DNA of 64,000 nt from Clostridia bacterium (GCA_022786605.1 JALFWW010000005.1:26167-90166); one strand, 5' to 3'. Positions 27,697 through 38,035 are shown, counted from the first letter of the stretch. Made by a program: numbers and translations. Notes: generated by a model from the letters alone, not told the origin.

Positions 27697-28421
27697 TTAA
27701 GGTAAAAGTTGAAAACCTGAAGAAAAACTTTGGCAGTCTGGAGGTTCTCAAGGACATCAACATGGAAGTCAAAGAAGGCGAAGTGGTTTGCCTCATTGGC
27801 CCTTCCGGTTCTGGGAAAAGTACATTCCTGCGCTGTCTGAATAAACTGGAAGAACCCACTGGTGGTGTGATCATCGTGGATGATTACGACCTGATGGCAA
27901 AGTCTTCTGACATTAATAAAATCCGTGAGAATATCGGCATGGTATTCCAGCAGTTCAATCTGTTCCCCCATCTGTCTGTGATCCAGAACATCATGCTGGC
28001 ACCTGTAGACAGAAAACGCATGACAAAGGAACAGGCGGAAGAAAAAGCAAAAAGATTGCTGGAACGGGTAGGTCTGTTGGAAAAAGCAGATGTATATCCC
28101 GCAAGTCTTTCCGGCGGCCAGCAGCAGCGTGTAGCCATTGCCCGTGCGCTGGCAATGGAACCGGATATCATGCTCTTTGACGAACCTACTTCCGCACTGG
28201 ACCCTGAAATGGTAGGGGAAGTGCTGGAAGTTATGAAGCAGCTGGCAGCAGAAGGCATGACCATGGTGGTTGTAACCCATGAAATGGGCTTTGCCCGTGA
28301 AGTGGCAGACCGTGTCGTATTTATGGACGGTGGTTATATCGTAGAAGAAGGAACACCGGAAGAAGTTTTCGGTAACCCTCAAAACAAGAGAACACAGGAT
28401 TTCCTGAACAAAGTACTGTAA
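27693..28421 (+). CDS. polar amino-acid ABC transporter, ATPase
   Basis: This 242-residue GlnQ-like ATPase has Walker [10 protein letters not shown] (36-44), the Q-loop, the signature LSGGQQQR, Walker [13 protein letters not shown] and the H-loop VVTHEMGFA. The start is TTG at 27693, which overlaps the permease stop; GAGAGGAGG lies just upstream. It completes a three-gene importer and is followed by a terminator. Confidence 0.96.
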   Translation: MIKVKVENLKKNFGSLEVLKDINMEVKEGEVVCLIGPSGSGKSTFLRCLNKLEEPTGGVIIVDDYDLMAKSSDINKIRENIGMVFQQFNLFPHLSVIQNIMLAPVDRKRMTKEQAEEKAKRLLERVGLLEKADVYPASLSGGQQQRVAIARALAMEPDIMLFDEPTSALDPEMVGEVLEVMKQLAAEGMTMVVVTHEMGFAREVADRVVFMDGGYIVEEGTPEEVFGNPQNKRTQDFLNKVL

Positions 28422-28474
28422 GAACGATTCGTAAGGCCAACCACATAAATACAAAAACTGTATACGCAAATGAT

Positions 28475-28512
28475 GCAGAGAGGATTTTTAAAATTCTCTC
28501 TGCTTTTTGTTT
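28475..28512 (+). terminator. terminator of the amino-acid importer
   Basis: GCAGAGAG and CTCTCTGC (with extra A/T pairs) are followed by TTTTTGTTTTT. Confidence 0.9.
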
Positions 28513-28561
28513 TTGGGGGAAAGAAAAAAGACACAGGCATGGATATACCAGAAAATTAAAT

Positions 28562-28600
28562 ATAGCCGAAATCCTTTATGTTCAAAGGATTCCGGCTATG
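28562..28600. repeat. hairpin related to the dispersed repeat, divergent copy 5
   Basis: TAGCCGAAATCCTTT pairs with AAAGGATTCCGGCTA around a 6-nt loop. The GAAATCC core matches the hairpin family at 46443 and 52213, but the downstream tail is not conserved. It lies between the convergent importer and decarboxylase genes. The rest of 28513-28740 shows no gene. Confidence 0.45.
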
Positions 28601-28740
28601 CCATTTTTACCAGGATTTTATCAGCGTGTTTTCTTCCGAAAACAGTCATGACCGTTTCTCTTACAAGATCAAGTAAGAAGAAAATGATGTTTTCTTCAGG
28701 AGAATCTGTTAAAAAAACATTGTCTTTTTCATTTTTCTAT

Positions 28741-29934
28741 TCAGATTTCTGTTTCATGCTCCAGCCAAAGCTGTTCCGGCGGCGTTTGTGAACCAAAAAG
28801 CAAAGGGGAAAGGGTATAACCATAACTGCCGGCGTTTGTGAACAGCAGACGGTCACCTACTTCCGCTCTGGGCAGTGTCACATTGGATGCCAGCAGGTCA
28901 TAACGGCTGCACAGTCCTCCCACAATATCCACCGTTTCTGTACCTTCTCGGTCAGCCAGCAGTGTTACCTGAGAAATATTGGAACAGGTATAGAAAGGTT
29001 CTGCCGGAGTGGGTGTATGCTGGTCTTTTGTCATCAATTCCTTTATAACAGGACGGAAAAAGCCATTGGCACCATTTTTTACAATATAATATGTCTTGCC
29101 TCTGGAAATTTTGATGTCCATGATTTCTGTTACATAAACGCCGCTTTCGCCCACCAGAAAACGCCCGCTTTCCAGCAGGAATTTTGCCTGTAGGCGAGGT
29201 CGGAACGCATCAAAGACCGTGGATACCTTTTTTTGTAGGGCATCCAAATCCAAGGGTTTTTGGGTATCAGGATCGTAGACAATGCCAAGACCGCTGCCGA
29301 AATTGATATAGGAAAGTTTGGTGTCCCAAAGGTGTTCCAGACGCAGAGCCAATGTCATCACATGGGCATAATAGGCAACCAGTTGGTCAACATCCAGAAT
29401 CTGTGACTGGATATGTACATGGATTCCCGTAGGACGCAAAGCGGGGAAATCATCGAATGCATGAGGAGAAAGAAGTTGTTCCTCATCAATACCGAACTGG
29501 GAAGGTCCTCCCTCTGTTCCTTCCATGGAAAATGCAGGATTGATACGGATACCAATGGGTAAGACTGCGTGTTTTTCCTGTGCCAGACGATTGCACAGGT
29601 CAAGTTCATGGAAACTGTCAGCAATGATGTGACAACGTCCAACGACATCCTCCAGTTCATCCCGTGTTTTGCCGGGAGCGGAAAAATAGATTCTTTCCGA
29701 GGGAATTCCAGCGCGGCGGCTTTCTGACACTTCTTTTGCGGAAGCGGCGTCAGCCCCCAGACCAAATTCCGAAACGGTCTGTAAAATAGGGAAGAATGGA
29801 TTGGTTTTGATGGAATATAATATTTCAAAATCAGGAAAAACCTGTTTCAATTTCTGTGCCTGACGCAGGATCACCTGTTTGCGGTAAGCGTAAAAAGGCG
29901 TTGCGTGTATGGTGAAAATATCATGTCTCTTCAA
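28741..29934 (-). CDS. PLP-dependent decarboxylase, LysA-like (fold type III)
   Basis: The 397-residue protein has the alanine-racemase-like barrel with PLP lysine Lys43 in YSIKTNP, the phosphate-binding glycine-rich segment, a specificity-helix region ending SGRFLVGESG, and the second active-site Cys342 in GGLCSRYD. The family includes diaminopimelate, ornithine and related decarboxylases, including siderophore and antibiotic pathway members; the substrate is unclear. It starts at TTG with AGGAGG upstream. It stands alone, away from lysine genes, and is convergent with the importer operon. Confidence 0.82.
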   Translation of the reverse strand: MKRHDIFTIHATPFYAYRKQVILRQAQKLKQVFPDFEILYSIKTNPFFPILQTVSEFGLGADAASAKEVSESRRAGIPSERIYFSAPGKTRDELEDVVGRCHIIADSFHELDLCNRLAQEKHAVLPIGIRINPAFSMEGTEGGPSQFGIDEEQLLSPHAFDDFPALRPTGIHVHIQSQILDVDQLVAYYAHVMTLALRLEHLWDTKLSYINFGSGLGIVYDPDTQKPLDLDALQKKVSTVFDAFRPRLQAKFLLESGRFLVGESGVYVTEIMDIKISRGKTYYIVKNGANGFFRPVIKELMTKDQHTPTPAEPFYTCSNISQVTLLADREGTETVDIVGGLCSRYDLLASNVTLPRAEVGDRLLFTNAGSYGYTLSPLLFGSQTPPEQLWLEHETEI

Positions 29935-30051
29935 GAATGAACCCTCCTTTGCCCTTTATCATATCACAGGAAAGGGGAAAGAAACAATAGAGAATGTTTT
30001 TTCATTTCAGTGGCAAATTCCTTGATTTTTCGGGAAAAAAAGGAAAAATAC

Positions 30052-30080
30052 TTGCATAAGACACGAAAAAATGGTATACT
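30052..30080 (+). promoter_or_regulatory. promoter of the rimP-nusA-infB operon
   Basis: TTGCAT (30052-30057), 17 bp and TATACT (30075-30080). A hairpin AGAGTGGG / CCCACTCT (about 30110-30132) followed by TTGTTGTTG lies in the leader before rimP; it is a weak attenuator or a conserved rimP-leader structure. Confidence 0.75.
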
Positions 30081-30173
30081 AACAACAGTAACAAGCGGAA
30101 ATGGCAGAGAAAAGAGTGGGTGAAAGCCCACTCTTTGTTGTTGCTTAGGCAAAAATATATACGAGGTGAAAAA

Positions 30174-30638
30174 ATGGCAAAGAGCAATACGGAAAAGAAG
30201 GTACTGCCTCTTCTGGAACCCATTGTGGCAGAAAGAGGTCTGGAACTGGTGGATTTGGAATTTGTGAAGGAAGGTGCCAACTGGTATCTGCGTGTGTATA
30301 TCGACAAAGAAGGCGGCGTTTCCATTGATGACTGCGAAGCTGTCAGCCGTGCGCTGGAAGCAAAGCTGGATGAAACAGACCCCATTGAACAGGCTTACGT
30401 TCTGGAAGTAAGCTCTCCCGGTATCGACCGTCCTCTGAAAAAGGATGCGGATTTCATCAGATTCCAGGGAGAAATCATTGATGTAAAGCTCTATAAGGCG
30501 ATGGATGGACAGAAACAGTTCCAGGGCAAACTGCTGGGACTGAGTGACGGCGTGATTTCTTTGGAAGAAGAAGACGGCACCGTTCGCGAATTTGTACAAA
30601 AAGATACCGCTGATGTGCGGTTGGCTGTTATTTTCTGA
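30174..30638 (+). CDS. rimP: ribosome maturation factor RimP
   Basis: RimP helps assemble the 30S subunit. The 154-residue protein has the signatures ELVDLEFVKEG and SVDDC-like SIDDCEAVSRALE, and LEVSSPGIDRPLKKDADF, which are diagnostic. The ATG at 30174 follows ACGAGGTG; an earlier in-frame ATG at 30120 falls in the leader hairpin. It opens the conserved rimP-nusA-ylxR-infB-rbfA cluster. Confidence 0.95.
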   Translation: MAKSNTEKKVLPLLEPIVAERGLELVDLEFVKEGANWYLRVYIDKEGGVSIDDCEAVSRALEAKLDETDPIEQAYVLEVSSPGIDRPLKKDADFIRFQGEIIDVKLYKAMDGQKQFQGKLLGLSDGVISLEEEDGTVREFVQKDTADVRLAVIF

Positions 30639-30660
30639 GGATAAGGGAGGAATAGGAAAA

Positions 30661-31842
30661 ATGGATAGAGCAGAATTTATCGAAGCACTGCACCTGATTG
30701 AGAAAGAAAAAGGCATCGACAAGGAAATCATTTTTGAAGCCATCGAAGCATCTTTGGTTTCCGCATGCAAAAAGAACTTTGGTTCCAACCAGAACATCAA
30801 AGTTGTCATTGACAGAGAAACAGGTAATGTTGCCTGCTACGCGCAGCGTGAAGTTGTGGAAGAAGTCATGGACGAACAGAACGAAATCGACCTGATGGCA
30901 GCAAGAATCCTGAACCCCAGCTATCAGATCGGTGACACGGTAGATTTGGAAGTAACACCCAGAGACTTCGGTCGTGTGGCTGCGCAGACAGCAAAACAGG
31001 TGGTTGTACAGAAATTCAGAGAAGCGGAAAGAGAAATCCTCTACAATCAGTACATCACAAAAGAACGTGAAGTCGTGACCGCTATCGTACAGAGAAAAGA
31101 AAGAAGAAACATCATCGTACAGATGGGCAAAATCGACGCAGTGCTGGCAGCCAACGAACAGATTCCCGGCGAACAGTATAATTTCATGGATCGTATCAAA
31201 GTATATGTGCTGGAAGTGAAACAGACACCAAAGGGCCCTCAGATCTATGTTTCCAGAACACATCCCGAACTGGTAAAACGTCTCTTTGAACAGGAAGTGC
31301 CTGAAGTACATGACGGTACCGTAGAAATCAAGAGCATTGCCAGAGAAGCAGGCAGCAGAACAAAAATCGCTGTTTACTCCAAAGACGAAAACGTGGACGC
31401 TCTGGGCGCATGTGTTGGTCAGAACGGCTACCGCGTAAATGTTATCGTAAACGAACTGGGCGGCGAAAAGATCGACGTTATCAACTGGAGCGAAGATCCT
31501 AAGGAATTCATTGCTGCGGCTCTGAGTCCTTCCAAAGTTCTGGCAGTTGCCATCAACGAAGCGGAACAGAGCGCAAAAATCGTTGTGCCTGACCATCAGC
31601 TGTCTCTGGCGATCGGTAAAGAAGGTCAGAACGCAAGACTGTCCGCGAAACTGACAGGCTGGAGAATCGACATCAAGAGCGAAACACAGGCAAGAGAAAC
31701 AAACTTCTTAGCTGAAGACCCTGTGGAAGAAACAGAAGATACAGCGGAAGAAATGACAGAAATCATGGAAGAATCCGCGGAAGCTGTGGAAACAGCAGCA
31801 GTGGAAGAAATCTCTGTGGAAGAAACACAGGAAGAAGCGTAA
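30661..31842 (+). CDS. nusA: transcription termination/antitermination factor NusA
   Basis: NusA binds RNA polymerase and controls pausing. The 393-residue protein has the N-terminal domain, an S1 domain (about 135-200) and tandem KH domains ending GKEGQNARLSAKLTGW. The C-terminal 35 residues are very acidic, rich in Glu and Thr, as in many Clostridia, and lack the E. coli AR repeats. GGGAGG lies upstream of the ATG. Confidence 0.97.
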   Translation: MDRAEFIEALHLIEKEKGIDKEIIFEAIEASLVSACKKNFGSNQNIKVVIDRETGNVACYAQREVVEEVMDEQNEIDLMAARILNPSYQIGDTVDLEVTPRDFGRVAAQTAKQVVVQKFREAEREILYNQYITKEREVVTAIVQRKERRNIIVQMGKIDAVLAANEQIPGEQYNFMDRIKVYVLEVKQTPKGPQIYVSRTHPELVKRLFEQEVPEVHDGTVEIKSIAREAGSRTKIAVYSKDENVDALGACVGQNGYRVNVIVNELGGEKIDVINWSEDPKEFIAAALSPSKVLAVAINEAEQSAKIVVPDHQLSLAIGKEGQNARLSAKLTGWRIDIKSETQARETNFLAEDPVEETEDTAEEMTEIMEESAEAVETAAVEEISVEETQEEA

Positions 31843-31861
31843 GCATAGAGGAGGCGGCAGC

Positions 31862-32143
31862 ATGATGAAACAACGGAAAGTCCCCCTCAGAAAATGTACT
31901 GGCTGTCAGGAAATGAAGGACAAACGGGAATTGATCCGTATCGTACGCAACGATGCAGGCGAATTTTCTCTGGACCGTACAGGCAAGAAACCGGGACGGG
32001 GCGCATATATTTGTCCCAATACGGAATGTCTGGCAAAGGCACAGAAATCCAGAGGTCTGGAGCGTTCCTTCAAAGCCCCTGTGCCGGGGGACGTATATGA
32101 AGCCCTGCTGGCACAGCTGGAAGGAGAAGAAAATCATGCGTAA
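31862..32143 (+). CDS. rnpM: YlxR/RnpM family RNA-binding protein
   Basis: The 93-residue basic protein has the signature MKQRKVPLRKCTGC and GRGAYICP of the YlxR (DUF448) family, recently described as an RNase P modulator. It lies between nusA and the L7Ae-like gene as in most Firmicutes. GAGGAGG precedes the ATG. The stop overlaps the next start. Confidence 0.93.
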   Translation: MMKQRKVPLRKCTGCQEMKDKRELIRIVRNDAGEFSLDRTGKKPGRGAYICPNTECLAKAQKSRGLERSFKAPVPGDVYEALLAQLEGEENHA

Positions 32144-32450
32144 GTTTTATTCCCTGCTGGGACTTTGTAAGCGTGCCAATAAAGTGGCAGGCGGCGAAGT
32201 GGCGGCGGAGGAAGCCATACGGGGCAAAAAGGCATGTCTTGTCATTGTGGCAGGAGATGCGTCGGCAAACACAAAGAAAAAATTTCATAACTCTGCATCG
32301 TTTTATGAAGTTCCGATTTTGGAGATGGGAACAAAGGCAGATTTAGGCAGAGCTGTCGGCGAGGAGATCCGCGCGGTACTGGTTGTGACAGAAGCGGGAT
32401 TTGCGGCAAAACTGCAGCAGCTTGCGCAGACGGCAGAAAACGCAGAGTAA
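32136..32450 (+). CDS. L7Ae-family ribosomal-type protein (YlxQ)
   Basis: The 104-residue protein has the L7Ae/L30e fold signatures: LLGLCKRANKVAGGE, LVIVAGDAS and a central KKKF. It probably binds a kink-turn RNA. It starts inside the end of rnpM (8-nt overlap), so the longer open frame back to 31953 is a shadow of that gene. Its place between rnpM and infB is conserved. Confidence 0.9.
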   Translation: MRKFYSLLGLCKRANKVAGGEVAAEEAIRGKKACLVIVAGDASANTKKKFHNSASFYEVPILEMGTKADLGRAVGEEIRAVLVVTEAGFAAKLQQLAQTAENAE

Positions 32451-32491
32451 AGGATTTGGAATAGATGTAAGAGAAAGAAGAGGTGCGGCGA

Positions 32492-34780
32492 ATGTCAAAA
32501 ATGCGAATTTATGAACTGGCAAAGCAGTTGGGCGTAGCCAATAAAGATTTGATGGAAAAAATGAAAAGTGTAGGCATGGAAGCAAACAGCCATATGAGCA
32601 TGATCGAGGAAAACGACGCGGACAAGATCAGAAAACTGTATCAGCCTGCGCAGAAAGCGGAAGAACCCAAAAAGGAAGCTCCCAAGCAGGAAGTAAAAGA
32701 ACAGCATAAGGGCAATCAGCAGAAAGATGCCCCTAAACAGGATAACAGAAACAAGGGCGAAAACAAAAAGGCGCAGGACGGCAAGAACCCGCAGAAAAAT
32801 AATCAGCAGAACAATAATAATCAGAACAAAAACAATAACCAGAATAAAAATCAGAACAACAATGCCCAGAACAATCAGAATCAGGGCAAAAAAGATAAAA
32901 AAGGCAAAGGCAAGAAAGACCAGAAACCCAGAGAAAATCCTCTGGAACGCAGAAGACGTGAACTGGAAGAAGAAGCGGCGCTTATGGCGGAACTGGAAGC
33001 GCTGGAAGCAGCAGAAAAAGCGGCGGAACCTGTCATCAAATCCATCCCTGCTTCCATCAGCGTAAAAGAACTGGCAGAAGTGCTGGGTAAAAAAGGCTCC
33101 GATCTGGTAATGGCACTGATGAAAAAAGGTCAGATGCTGAACATCAACGCAACACTGGACTTTGACACAGCTGCGGCCATTGCGGAAGACTATAATGTCA
33201 TTCTGGAACAGGAAGAAGAAAAAGACATTATGGAAACTGTTTTCGCTGAGGAAGAAGACGACGAAAAAGATCTGAAAGAAAGACCTCCCGTTGTTGTTGT
33301 TATGGGTCACGTTGACCATGGTAAAACATCCCTGCTGGATGCCATCCGTCACAGTAACGTGACAAAAGGCGAAGCCGGCGGTATCACACAGCACATCGGT
33401 GCTTACACCGTGCAGATCGACGGCAAACCCATCACATTCCTGGATACACCCGGTCACGAAGCTTTCACAGCAATGCGTATGCGTGGCGCGCAGATCACAG
33501 ATATTGCCATTCTGGTTGTAGCGGCGGATGACGGTGTTATGCCGCAGACAGTAGAAGCCATCAACCATGCAAAAGCGGCAGGCGTTGAAATCATCGTTGC
33601 CATCAACAAAATGGATAAACCCTCCGCAAACCCTGACCGTGTAAAACAGGAACTGGTGGAATATGGTCTGGTAGCGGAAGACTGGGGCGGTCAGACCATC
33701 TGCGTACCTGTTTCCGCGGTGACAAAAGATGGTATTGATTCTCTGCTTGAAATGATCATTCTGGTAGCAGAAATGAAAGAACTGAAAGCAAACCCCAACA
33801 AAAACGCAAGAGGTGCTATCGTAGAAGCACAGCTGGATAAAGGCAGAGGTCCTGTTGCGACTGTACTGGTACAGAACGGTACTTTGCAGGTAGGTGACCC
33901 TATCGTTGCTGGTGCGGCTTATGGTAAGATTCGTGCTATGACTGACGATAAGGGCAGACGTGTGAAAAAAGCAGGTCCTTCTACTCCTGTAGAAATCCTG
34001 GGTCTGTCTGAAGTGCCTTCCGCTGGTGACAGCTTCTATGTAGCGGAAAATGATAAACAGGCAAGACAGGTTGCGGAAAGTATCATCGCGAAGAACAGAG
34101 AAAACATGATCAAAGAAACACCCCAGAAAGTATCTCTGGATGATCTGTTCTCTCAGATTCAGAGCGGTAATATGAAAGAACTGAACATCGTAGTCAAAGC
34201 AGACGTACAGGGCTCCGTAGAAGCCGTTCGTCAGAGTCTGGAAAGACTGTCCAACGAAGAAGTACGTGTACGTATCATCCACGGCGGTGTTGGCGCTATC
34301 ACAGAAAGCGACGTTATGCTGGCTTCCGCGTCCAACGCCATCATCATTGGTTTCAACGTACGTCCTGAACCCGCTGCAAAAGCATTTGCCGATGAAGAAA
34401 AAGTTGACGTTCGTCTGTACCGTGTCATCTACAACGCCATCGAAGACATCACAGCTGCCATGAAAGGTCTGCTGGACCCTGTATTCGAAGAACAGGTACT
34501 GGGTCATGCGGAAGTACGTCAGCTGTTCAAAGCTTCCGGTGTTGGTACTATCGCCGGCAGCTATGTCAAAGACGGTAAGTTCGTAAGAAACTGCCAGGTA
34601 CGTATCATCCGTGACGGCATCGTTGTTTACGAAGGCGATCTGGAAAGCTTGAAACGTTTCAAAGACGACGTAAAAGAAGTTGCTGCTGGTTATGAATGCG
34701 GTCTGGTATTCAAGAAGTTCAACGACGTGAAAGAAGGCGACTGGATCGAAGCCTATACCATGGTAGAAGTACCTAGATAA
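32492..34780 (+). CDS. infB: translation initiation factor IF-2
   Basis: IF-2 brings fMet-tRNA to the 30S subunit. The 762-residue protein has an IF2_N domain at the start ([12 protein letters not shown]), a low-complexity linker rich in Asn, Gln and Lys (about 55-150), a second IF2_N domain, the G domain (G1 GHVDHGKTS at about 271, G3 DTPGHEAF, G4 NKMD), and domains II-IV. The ATG at 32492 follows AGAGGTG; an upstream GTG at 32483 is possible. The linker has the sharpest composition change in the operon. Confidence 0.97.
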   Translation: MSKMRIYELAKQLGVANKDLMEKMKSVGMEANSHMSMIEENDADKIRKLYQPAQKAEEPKKEAPKQEVKEQHKGNQQKDAPKQDNRNKGENKKAQDGKNPQKNNQQNNNNQNKNNNQNKNQNNNAQNNQNQGKKDKKGKGKKDQKPRENPLERRRRELEEEAALMAELEALEAAEKAAEPVIKSIPASISVKELAEVLGKKGSDLVMALMKKGQMLNINATLDFDTAAAIAEDYNVILEQEEEKDIMETVFAEEEDDEKDLKERPPVVVVMGHVDHGKTSLLDAIRHSNVTKGEAGGITQHIGAYTVQIDGKPITFLDTPGHEAFTAMRMRGAQITDIAILVVAADDGVMPQTVEAINHAKAAGVEIIVAINKMDKPSANPDRVKQELVEYGLVAEDWGGQTICVPVSAVTKDGIDSLLEMIILVAEMKELKANPNKNARGAIVEAQLDKGRGPVATVLVQNGTLQVGDPIVAGAAYGKIRAMTDDKGRRVKKAGPSTPVEILGLSEVPSAGDSFYVAENDKQARQVAESIIAKNRENMIKETPQKVSLDDLFSQIQSGNMKELNIVVKADVQGSVEAVRQSLERLSNEEVRVRIIHGGVGAITESDVMLASASNAIIIGFNVRPEPAAKAFADEEKVDVRLYRVIYNAIEDITAAMKGLLDPVFEEQVLGHAEVRQLFKASGVGTIAGSYVKDGKFVRNCQVRIIRDGIVVYEGDLESLKRFKDDVKEVAAGYECGLVFKKFNDVKEGDWIEAYTMVEVPR

Positions 34781-34795
34781 GCAGGTGAGAAATAT

Positions 34796-35179
34796 ATGAA
34801 GAACAATACAAGAATTTCCCGTATCAATGACGAAATCTTCAAAGAAGTTTCTCAGATCGTACGGGCAGAACTGAAAGACCCCCGCATCGGTGCTATGACC
34901 AGCGTGGTGCGTGTGGATACCACGCAGGATTTGAAATACTGCAAAGTATATGTATCTGTGCTGGGGGATGAAAACCAGAAAGCAAGCGTCATGAAAGGTC
35001 TGAAAAACGCAGCTGGTTTCATCCGTCATCTGGTGGCAGAACGTGTGAATCTGCGTCTGACACCGGAACTGATTTTCAAACTGGACGAATCTGCGGAATA
35101 TGCTGTTCGTATGGAACAGCTCATGGCGCAGATTGCCAAAGACCGTGAGGAAAGAGAAGTGCAGAAGGATGCAGAATAA
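34796..35179 (+). CDS. rbfA: ribosome-binding factor A
   Basis: RbfA is a 30S maturation factor with a KH-like fold. The 127-residue protein has RISRINDEIFKEVS-type N-terminus (given in part) and YVSVLGDENQK. It follows infB by 15 nt with GCAGGTGAG upstream. The last 11 nt overlap nrnA. Confidence 0.96.
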   Translation: MKNNTRISRINDEIFKEVSQIVRAELKDPRIGAMTSVVRVDTTQDLKYCKVYVSVLGDENQKASVMKGLKNAAGFIRHLVAERVNLRLTPELIFKLDESAEYAVRMEQLMAQIAKDREEREVQKDAE

Positions 35180-36119
35180 CACAAAACAGGAAATTCTGGA
35201 AAAAATTGCACAGGCAAAGACCATTCAGATTGCAGGGCATACCAATCCCGACGGCGACGCCATCGGGGCTTGCCTTGCTTTCGGGCTGGCATTGGAAAAA
35301 GCCGGCAAAGATGTGACTGTACTGCTGGAGCATTATGCGCCCAAGTATGATGTGATTCCCGGCAAGCATCTGGTGAAAGAAGCAGTGGCAAAAGCTGACC
35401 TGTTTCTGGCACTGGACTGCGGCGACGAAGGTCGTCTGGGGGCTGTGGCGGATTGGTTCCATCAGGCAGATGTGACCATCAACATTGACCACCACAGCAG
35501 CAATACTTATTACGGTCAGTATAATTATGTGGAAGGCGCATCTTCCTCCACATCTGAAATCGTATACGGTTTTCTGGAAGGGAATTACCCTGTGGATCAG
35601 GATATGGCGGCAGGGCTTTATGCTGGTCTTATTTATGATACTGGTGGCTTCCGTCATTCTTCCACATCCCCCAACACCATGCGTGTGGCAGGGGCTTTGA
35701 TGGAAACAGGGATTCCTTTTACAGATATTTATAACCGCTTTTTCGACAGCCGCAGTTTTTCCGAAATGAAAATCATGGGACAGGCTTTGGAAAACGCCAA
35801 ATTGTATTTTGACGGAAAAGTGGTATGTGCCACCATTACTTCTGCGGAAATTGCTGCCTGCAACGGCACCAATAAAGAACTGGATGCCATCATTAACTAC
35901 CTCAAAGGCGTGCAGGGGGCAGAAGTGGCATGTTTCCTTTACGAAAAGACAGAAACAGAAGTCAAAGCCAGCTTCCGTGGCGCTGATGGCAGAGATGTCT
36001 GCGCATTGGCACAGAAATTCGGCGGCGGCGGTCATGTGAAGGCGGCAGGCTGTACCATTGCGGCATCCATTGACAAAGCAAAAGAAATGGTGCTGGCGGA
36101 AATCGAAAAAATGCTGTAA
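35169..36119 (+). CDS. nrnA: DHH-family oligoribonuclease / pAp phosphatase
   Basis: NrnA degrades very short RNAs and pAp. The 316-residue protein has DHH-domain metal motifs GHTNPDGDAIG (Asp28, Asp30), LDCGD and IDHHSSN (Asp107-His108-His109), and the C-terminal DHHA1 motif GGGHVKAAG. It starts inside rbfA, 11 nt before its stop. The order rbfA-nrnA-truB-ribF is the common Firmicutes arrangement. Confidence 0.94.
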   Translation: MQNNTKQEILEKIAQAKTIQIAGHTNPDGDAIGACLAFGLALEKAGKDVTVLLEHYAPKYDVIPGKHLVKEAVAKADLFLALDCGDEGRLGAVADWFHQADVTINIDHHSSNTYYGQYNYVEGASSSTSEIVYGFLEGNYPVDQDMAAGLYAGLIYDTGGFRHSSTSPNTMRVAGALMETGIPFTDIYNRFFDSRSFSEMKIMGQALENAKLYFDGKVVCATITSAEIAACNGTNKELDAIINYLKGVQGAEVACFLYEKTETEVKASFRGADGRDVCALAQKFGGGGHVKAAGCTIAASIDKAKEMVLAEIEKML

Positions 36120-36131
36120 GGAGGGAATCGC

Positions 36132-37031
36132 TTGGACGGTATTTTGAATATCCGAAAGGAAAAGGGATTTACCTCCCATGACGTAGTGGCTGTAGTGCGC
36201 CGTATTCTCCGCACAAAGAAAGTAGGGCATACAGGCACCTTAGACCCGGACGCAGAAGGTGTATTGCCTGTTTGCGTAGGCAAAGCCACAAAACTGGCGG
36301 ACATCATCATGGACGGGAAAAAGCGTTACCGTGCCATGGTGCGGCTGGGCATCACCACCACAACAGAAGATGCGGCAGGTGAAGTGCTGGAAGAAAAGCC
36401 TGTAGACTTTGACGAGGAAAAAATCAGACAGGCAGTAGCCGGATTTGTGGGGGAACAGAAACAGATTCCGCCCATGTATTCCGCTATCAAGGTCAACGGC
36501 AAGAAATTGTATGAATTGGCGCGGGAAGGCAAGGAAATTGAGCGTAAGGCAAGAACCATCACCATTTTTGCCATCAATATCGTTCGCTTTCTGCCTCCTG
36601 ACCGCTTTGAAATAGATGTGGACTGCTCCAAAGGGACCTATATCCGTACCCTTTGCAGCGATATTGGCAAGGCTCTGGGCTGTGGCGCCCACATGGCAGA
36701 ATTGACCCGTACCCGTACCGGCAGTTTTGCGCTGGAGGATGCCATCACACTGGGAGAATTGCAGACAATGGCAGACGAAGGACGTCAGGCAGAAGCGTTT
36801 CTGTCCATGGAAGCGGCATTGTCCGATTTCCCCAAAATTATCGTTTCTCCCAAGTCCACAAAAATGCTGTATAACGGCGGCAGAGTTTACGCCAAGTTTT
36901 ATGAGGCGGAAAAAGAACTGACAGCAGGTGACATTGCCGCTGTCTTTGACAGTGAACACCGTTTGGTGGGGCTGTATGAAGTACGGGATGACGAAGGTTT
37001 TTATATCAAACCATTTAAGATGTTGATTTAA
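36132..37031 (+). CDS. truB: tRNA pseudouridine-55 synthase
   Basis: TruB makes pseudouridine 55 in the T-loop of tRNAs. The catalytic Asp38 lies in GTLDPDAEGVL. Conserved motifs YSAIKVNGKKLYELAREG and CSKGTYIRTL are present; the C-terminal PUA-like domain follows. The start is TTG at 36132 with AAGGAGGG 8 nt upstream. Length is 299 residues. Confidence 0.96.
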   Translation: MDGILNIRKEKGFTSHDVVAVVRRILRTKKVGHTGTLDPDAEGVLPVCVGKATKLADIIMDGKKRYRAMVRLGITTTTEDAAGEVLEEKPVDFDEEKIRQAVAGFVGEQKQIPPMYSAIKVNGKKLYELAREGKEIERKARTITIFAINIVRFLPPDRFEIDVDCSKGTYIRTLCSDIGKALGCGAHMAELTRTRTGSFALEDAITLGELQTMADEGRQAEAFLSMEAALSDFPKIIVSPKSTKMLYNGGRVYAKFYEAEKELTAGDIAAVFDSEHRLVGLYEVRDDEGFYIKPFKMLI

Positions 37032-37036
37032 GGAGT

Positions 37037-37999
37037 ATGGAAATGGAACATATTACAGACGGGCAGGTAGACCGCAGCAGACCCACAGCTATTACGCTGG
37101 GGAACTTTGACGGGCTGCATCTGGGTCACCGTGCCCTGATTCAACTGACAAAAGAATTTGCGGCAGAGGAAAATCTGGAAAGCGTGGTATTTTCCTTTTC
37201 TCCTCATCCCATGCTGGTATTCAAGAAAAAAGAGGATTTTGCCCTGATTATGGCGCCCTCTGAAAAACTGTTTACCATGGAGCAGATGGGCGTGGATACG
37301 TATATTGAATATCCCTTTGATGAGGAATTTGCTTCCATGTCTGCCAATGACTTCGCTGTAAAGCTGCTCTTTGAGCGTATGAAGTGCAAAGTGCTGGTGG
37401 TAGGGGAAAACTATCATTTTGGCAGCAATCGTGCAGGCAATTATGAAATGCTGCGCCGTTTGGGGGAAGAACACGGCGTGAAAGTCATTGCGGTGCCTTC
37501 TGTCCAGTACGAAGGTGAACGGGTCAGCAGCTCCCGTATCCGTCAGTGCCTCATCGACAAAGATTTGGAAAGCGCCAATACTATGCTGACAGTGCCTTAT
37601 TTCATTCTGGGCACGGTGAAAGAAGGGAAAAAACTGGGTCGCACCATCGGTTTCCCTACGGTGAACATCGAAGCCCATCCCCTGAAGCTGTTCCCGCCCA
37701 ATGGAGTATATGCCACAAAAACACTGTATAACGGCAAGTATTACTACGGTGTGACCAATATCGGCAAAAATCCTACGGTAAACGGCACACAGAAAATTGT
37801 GGAAACCTATCTGTTTGATTTCAACAAAATGATTTATGGTGAAGAATTGCAGATTTTCTTCTATAAATTCCTGCGCAGTGAAAAGAAATTTGAAAGTGTA
37901 GACGAATTGCAGGCGCAGATTGCCATCAATGCCAAACAGACCAGAGAATATTTCGCTTCTGCGGAATATGAACACTGGAAAGCGGAAGAAGAAAAGTAA
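37037..37999 (+). CDS. ribF: bifunctional riboflavin kinase/FAD synthetase
   Basis: RibF turns riboflavin into FMN and FAD. The N-terminal adenylyltransferase domain has GNFDGLHLGHRAL (about 17-29) and the SSSRIR motif; the C-terminal kinase domain has GRTIGFPTVNI. Length is 320 residues; a second Met two codons in is an alternative start. It lies 5 nt after truB. Confidence 0.95.
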   Translation: MEMEHITDGQVDRSRPTAITLGNFDGLHLGHRALIQLTKEFAAEENLESVVFSFSPHPMLVFKKKEDFALIMAPSEKLFTMEQMGVDTYIEYPFDEEFASMSANDFAVKLLFERMKCKVLVVGENYHFGSNRAGNYEMLRRLGEEHGVKVIAVPSVQYEGERVSSSRIRQCLIDKDLESANTMLTVPYFILGTVKEGKKLGRTIGFPTVNIEAHPLKLFPPNGVYATKTLYNGKYYYGVTNIGKNPTVNGTQKIVETYLFDFNKMIYGEELQIFFYKFLRSEKKFESVDELQAQIAINAKQTREYFASAEYEHWKAEEEK

Positions 38000-38035
38000 T
38001 AAATACAAACAGACAAAATGATATGAGGTAACATC

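Noticed and set aside
32761..32940. AAC/CAG/AAA-rich repeat-like stretch as a CRISPR or satellite
   Set aside because: It is the low-complexity Asn/Gln/Lys linker of IF-2, common in the family, without regular repeat and spacer units.
32495..35224. Leftward open frame of about 900 codons opposite infB
   Set aside because: Antisense to IF-2; the repeat-like Val/Ile/Phe-rich end mirrors the Asn/Gln/Lys linker of infB.
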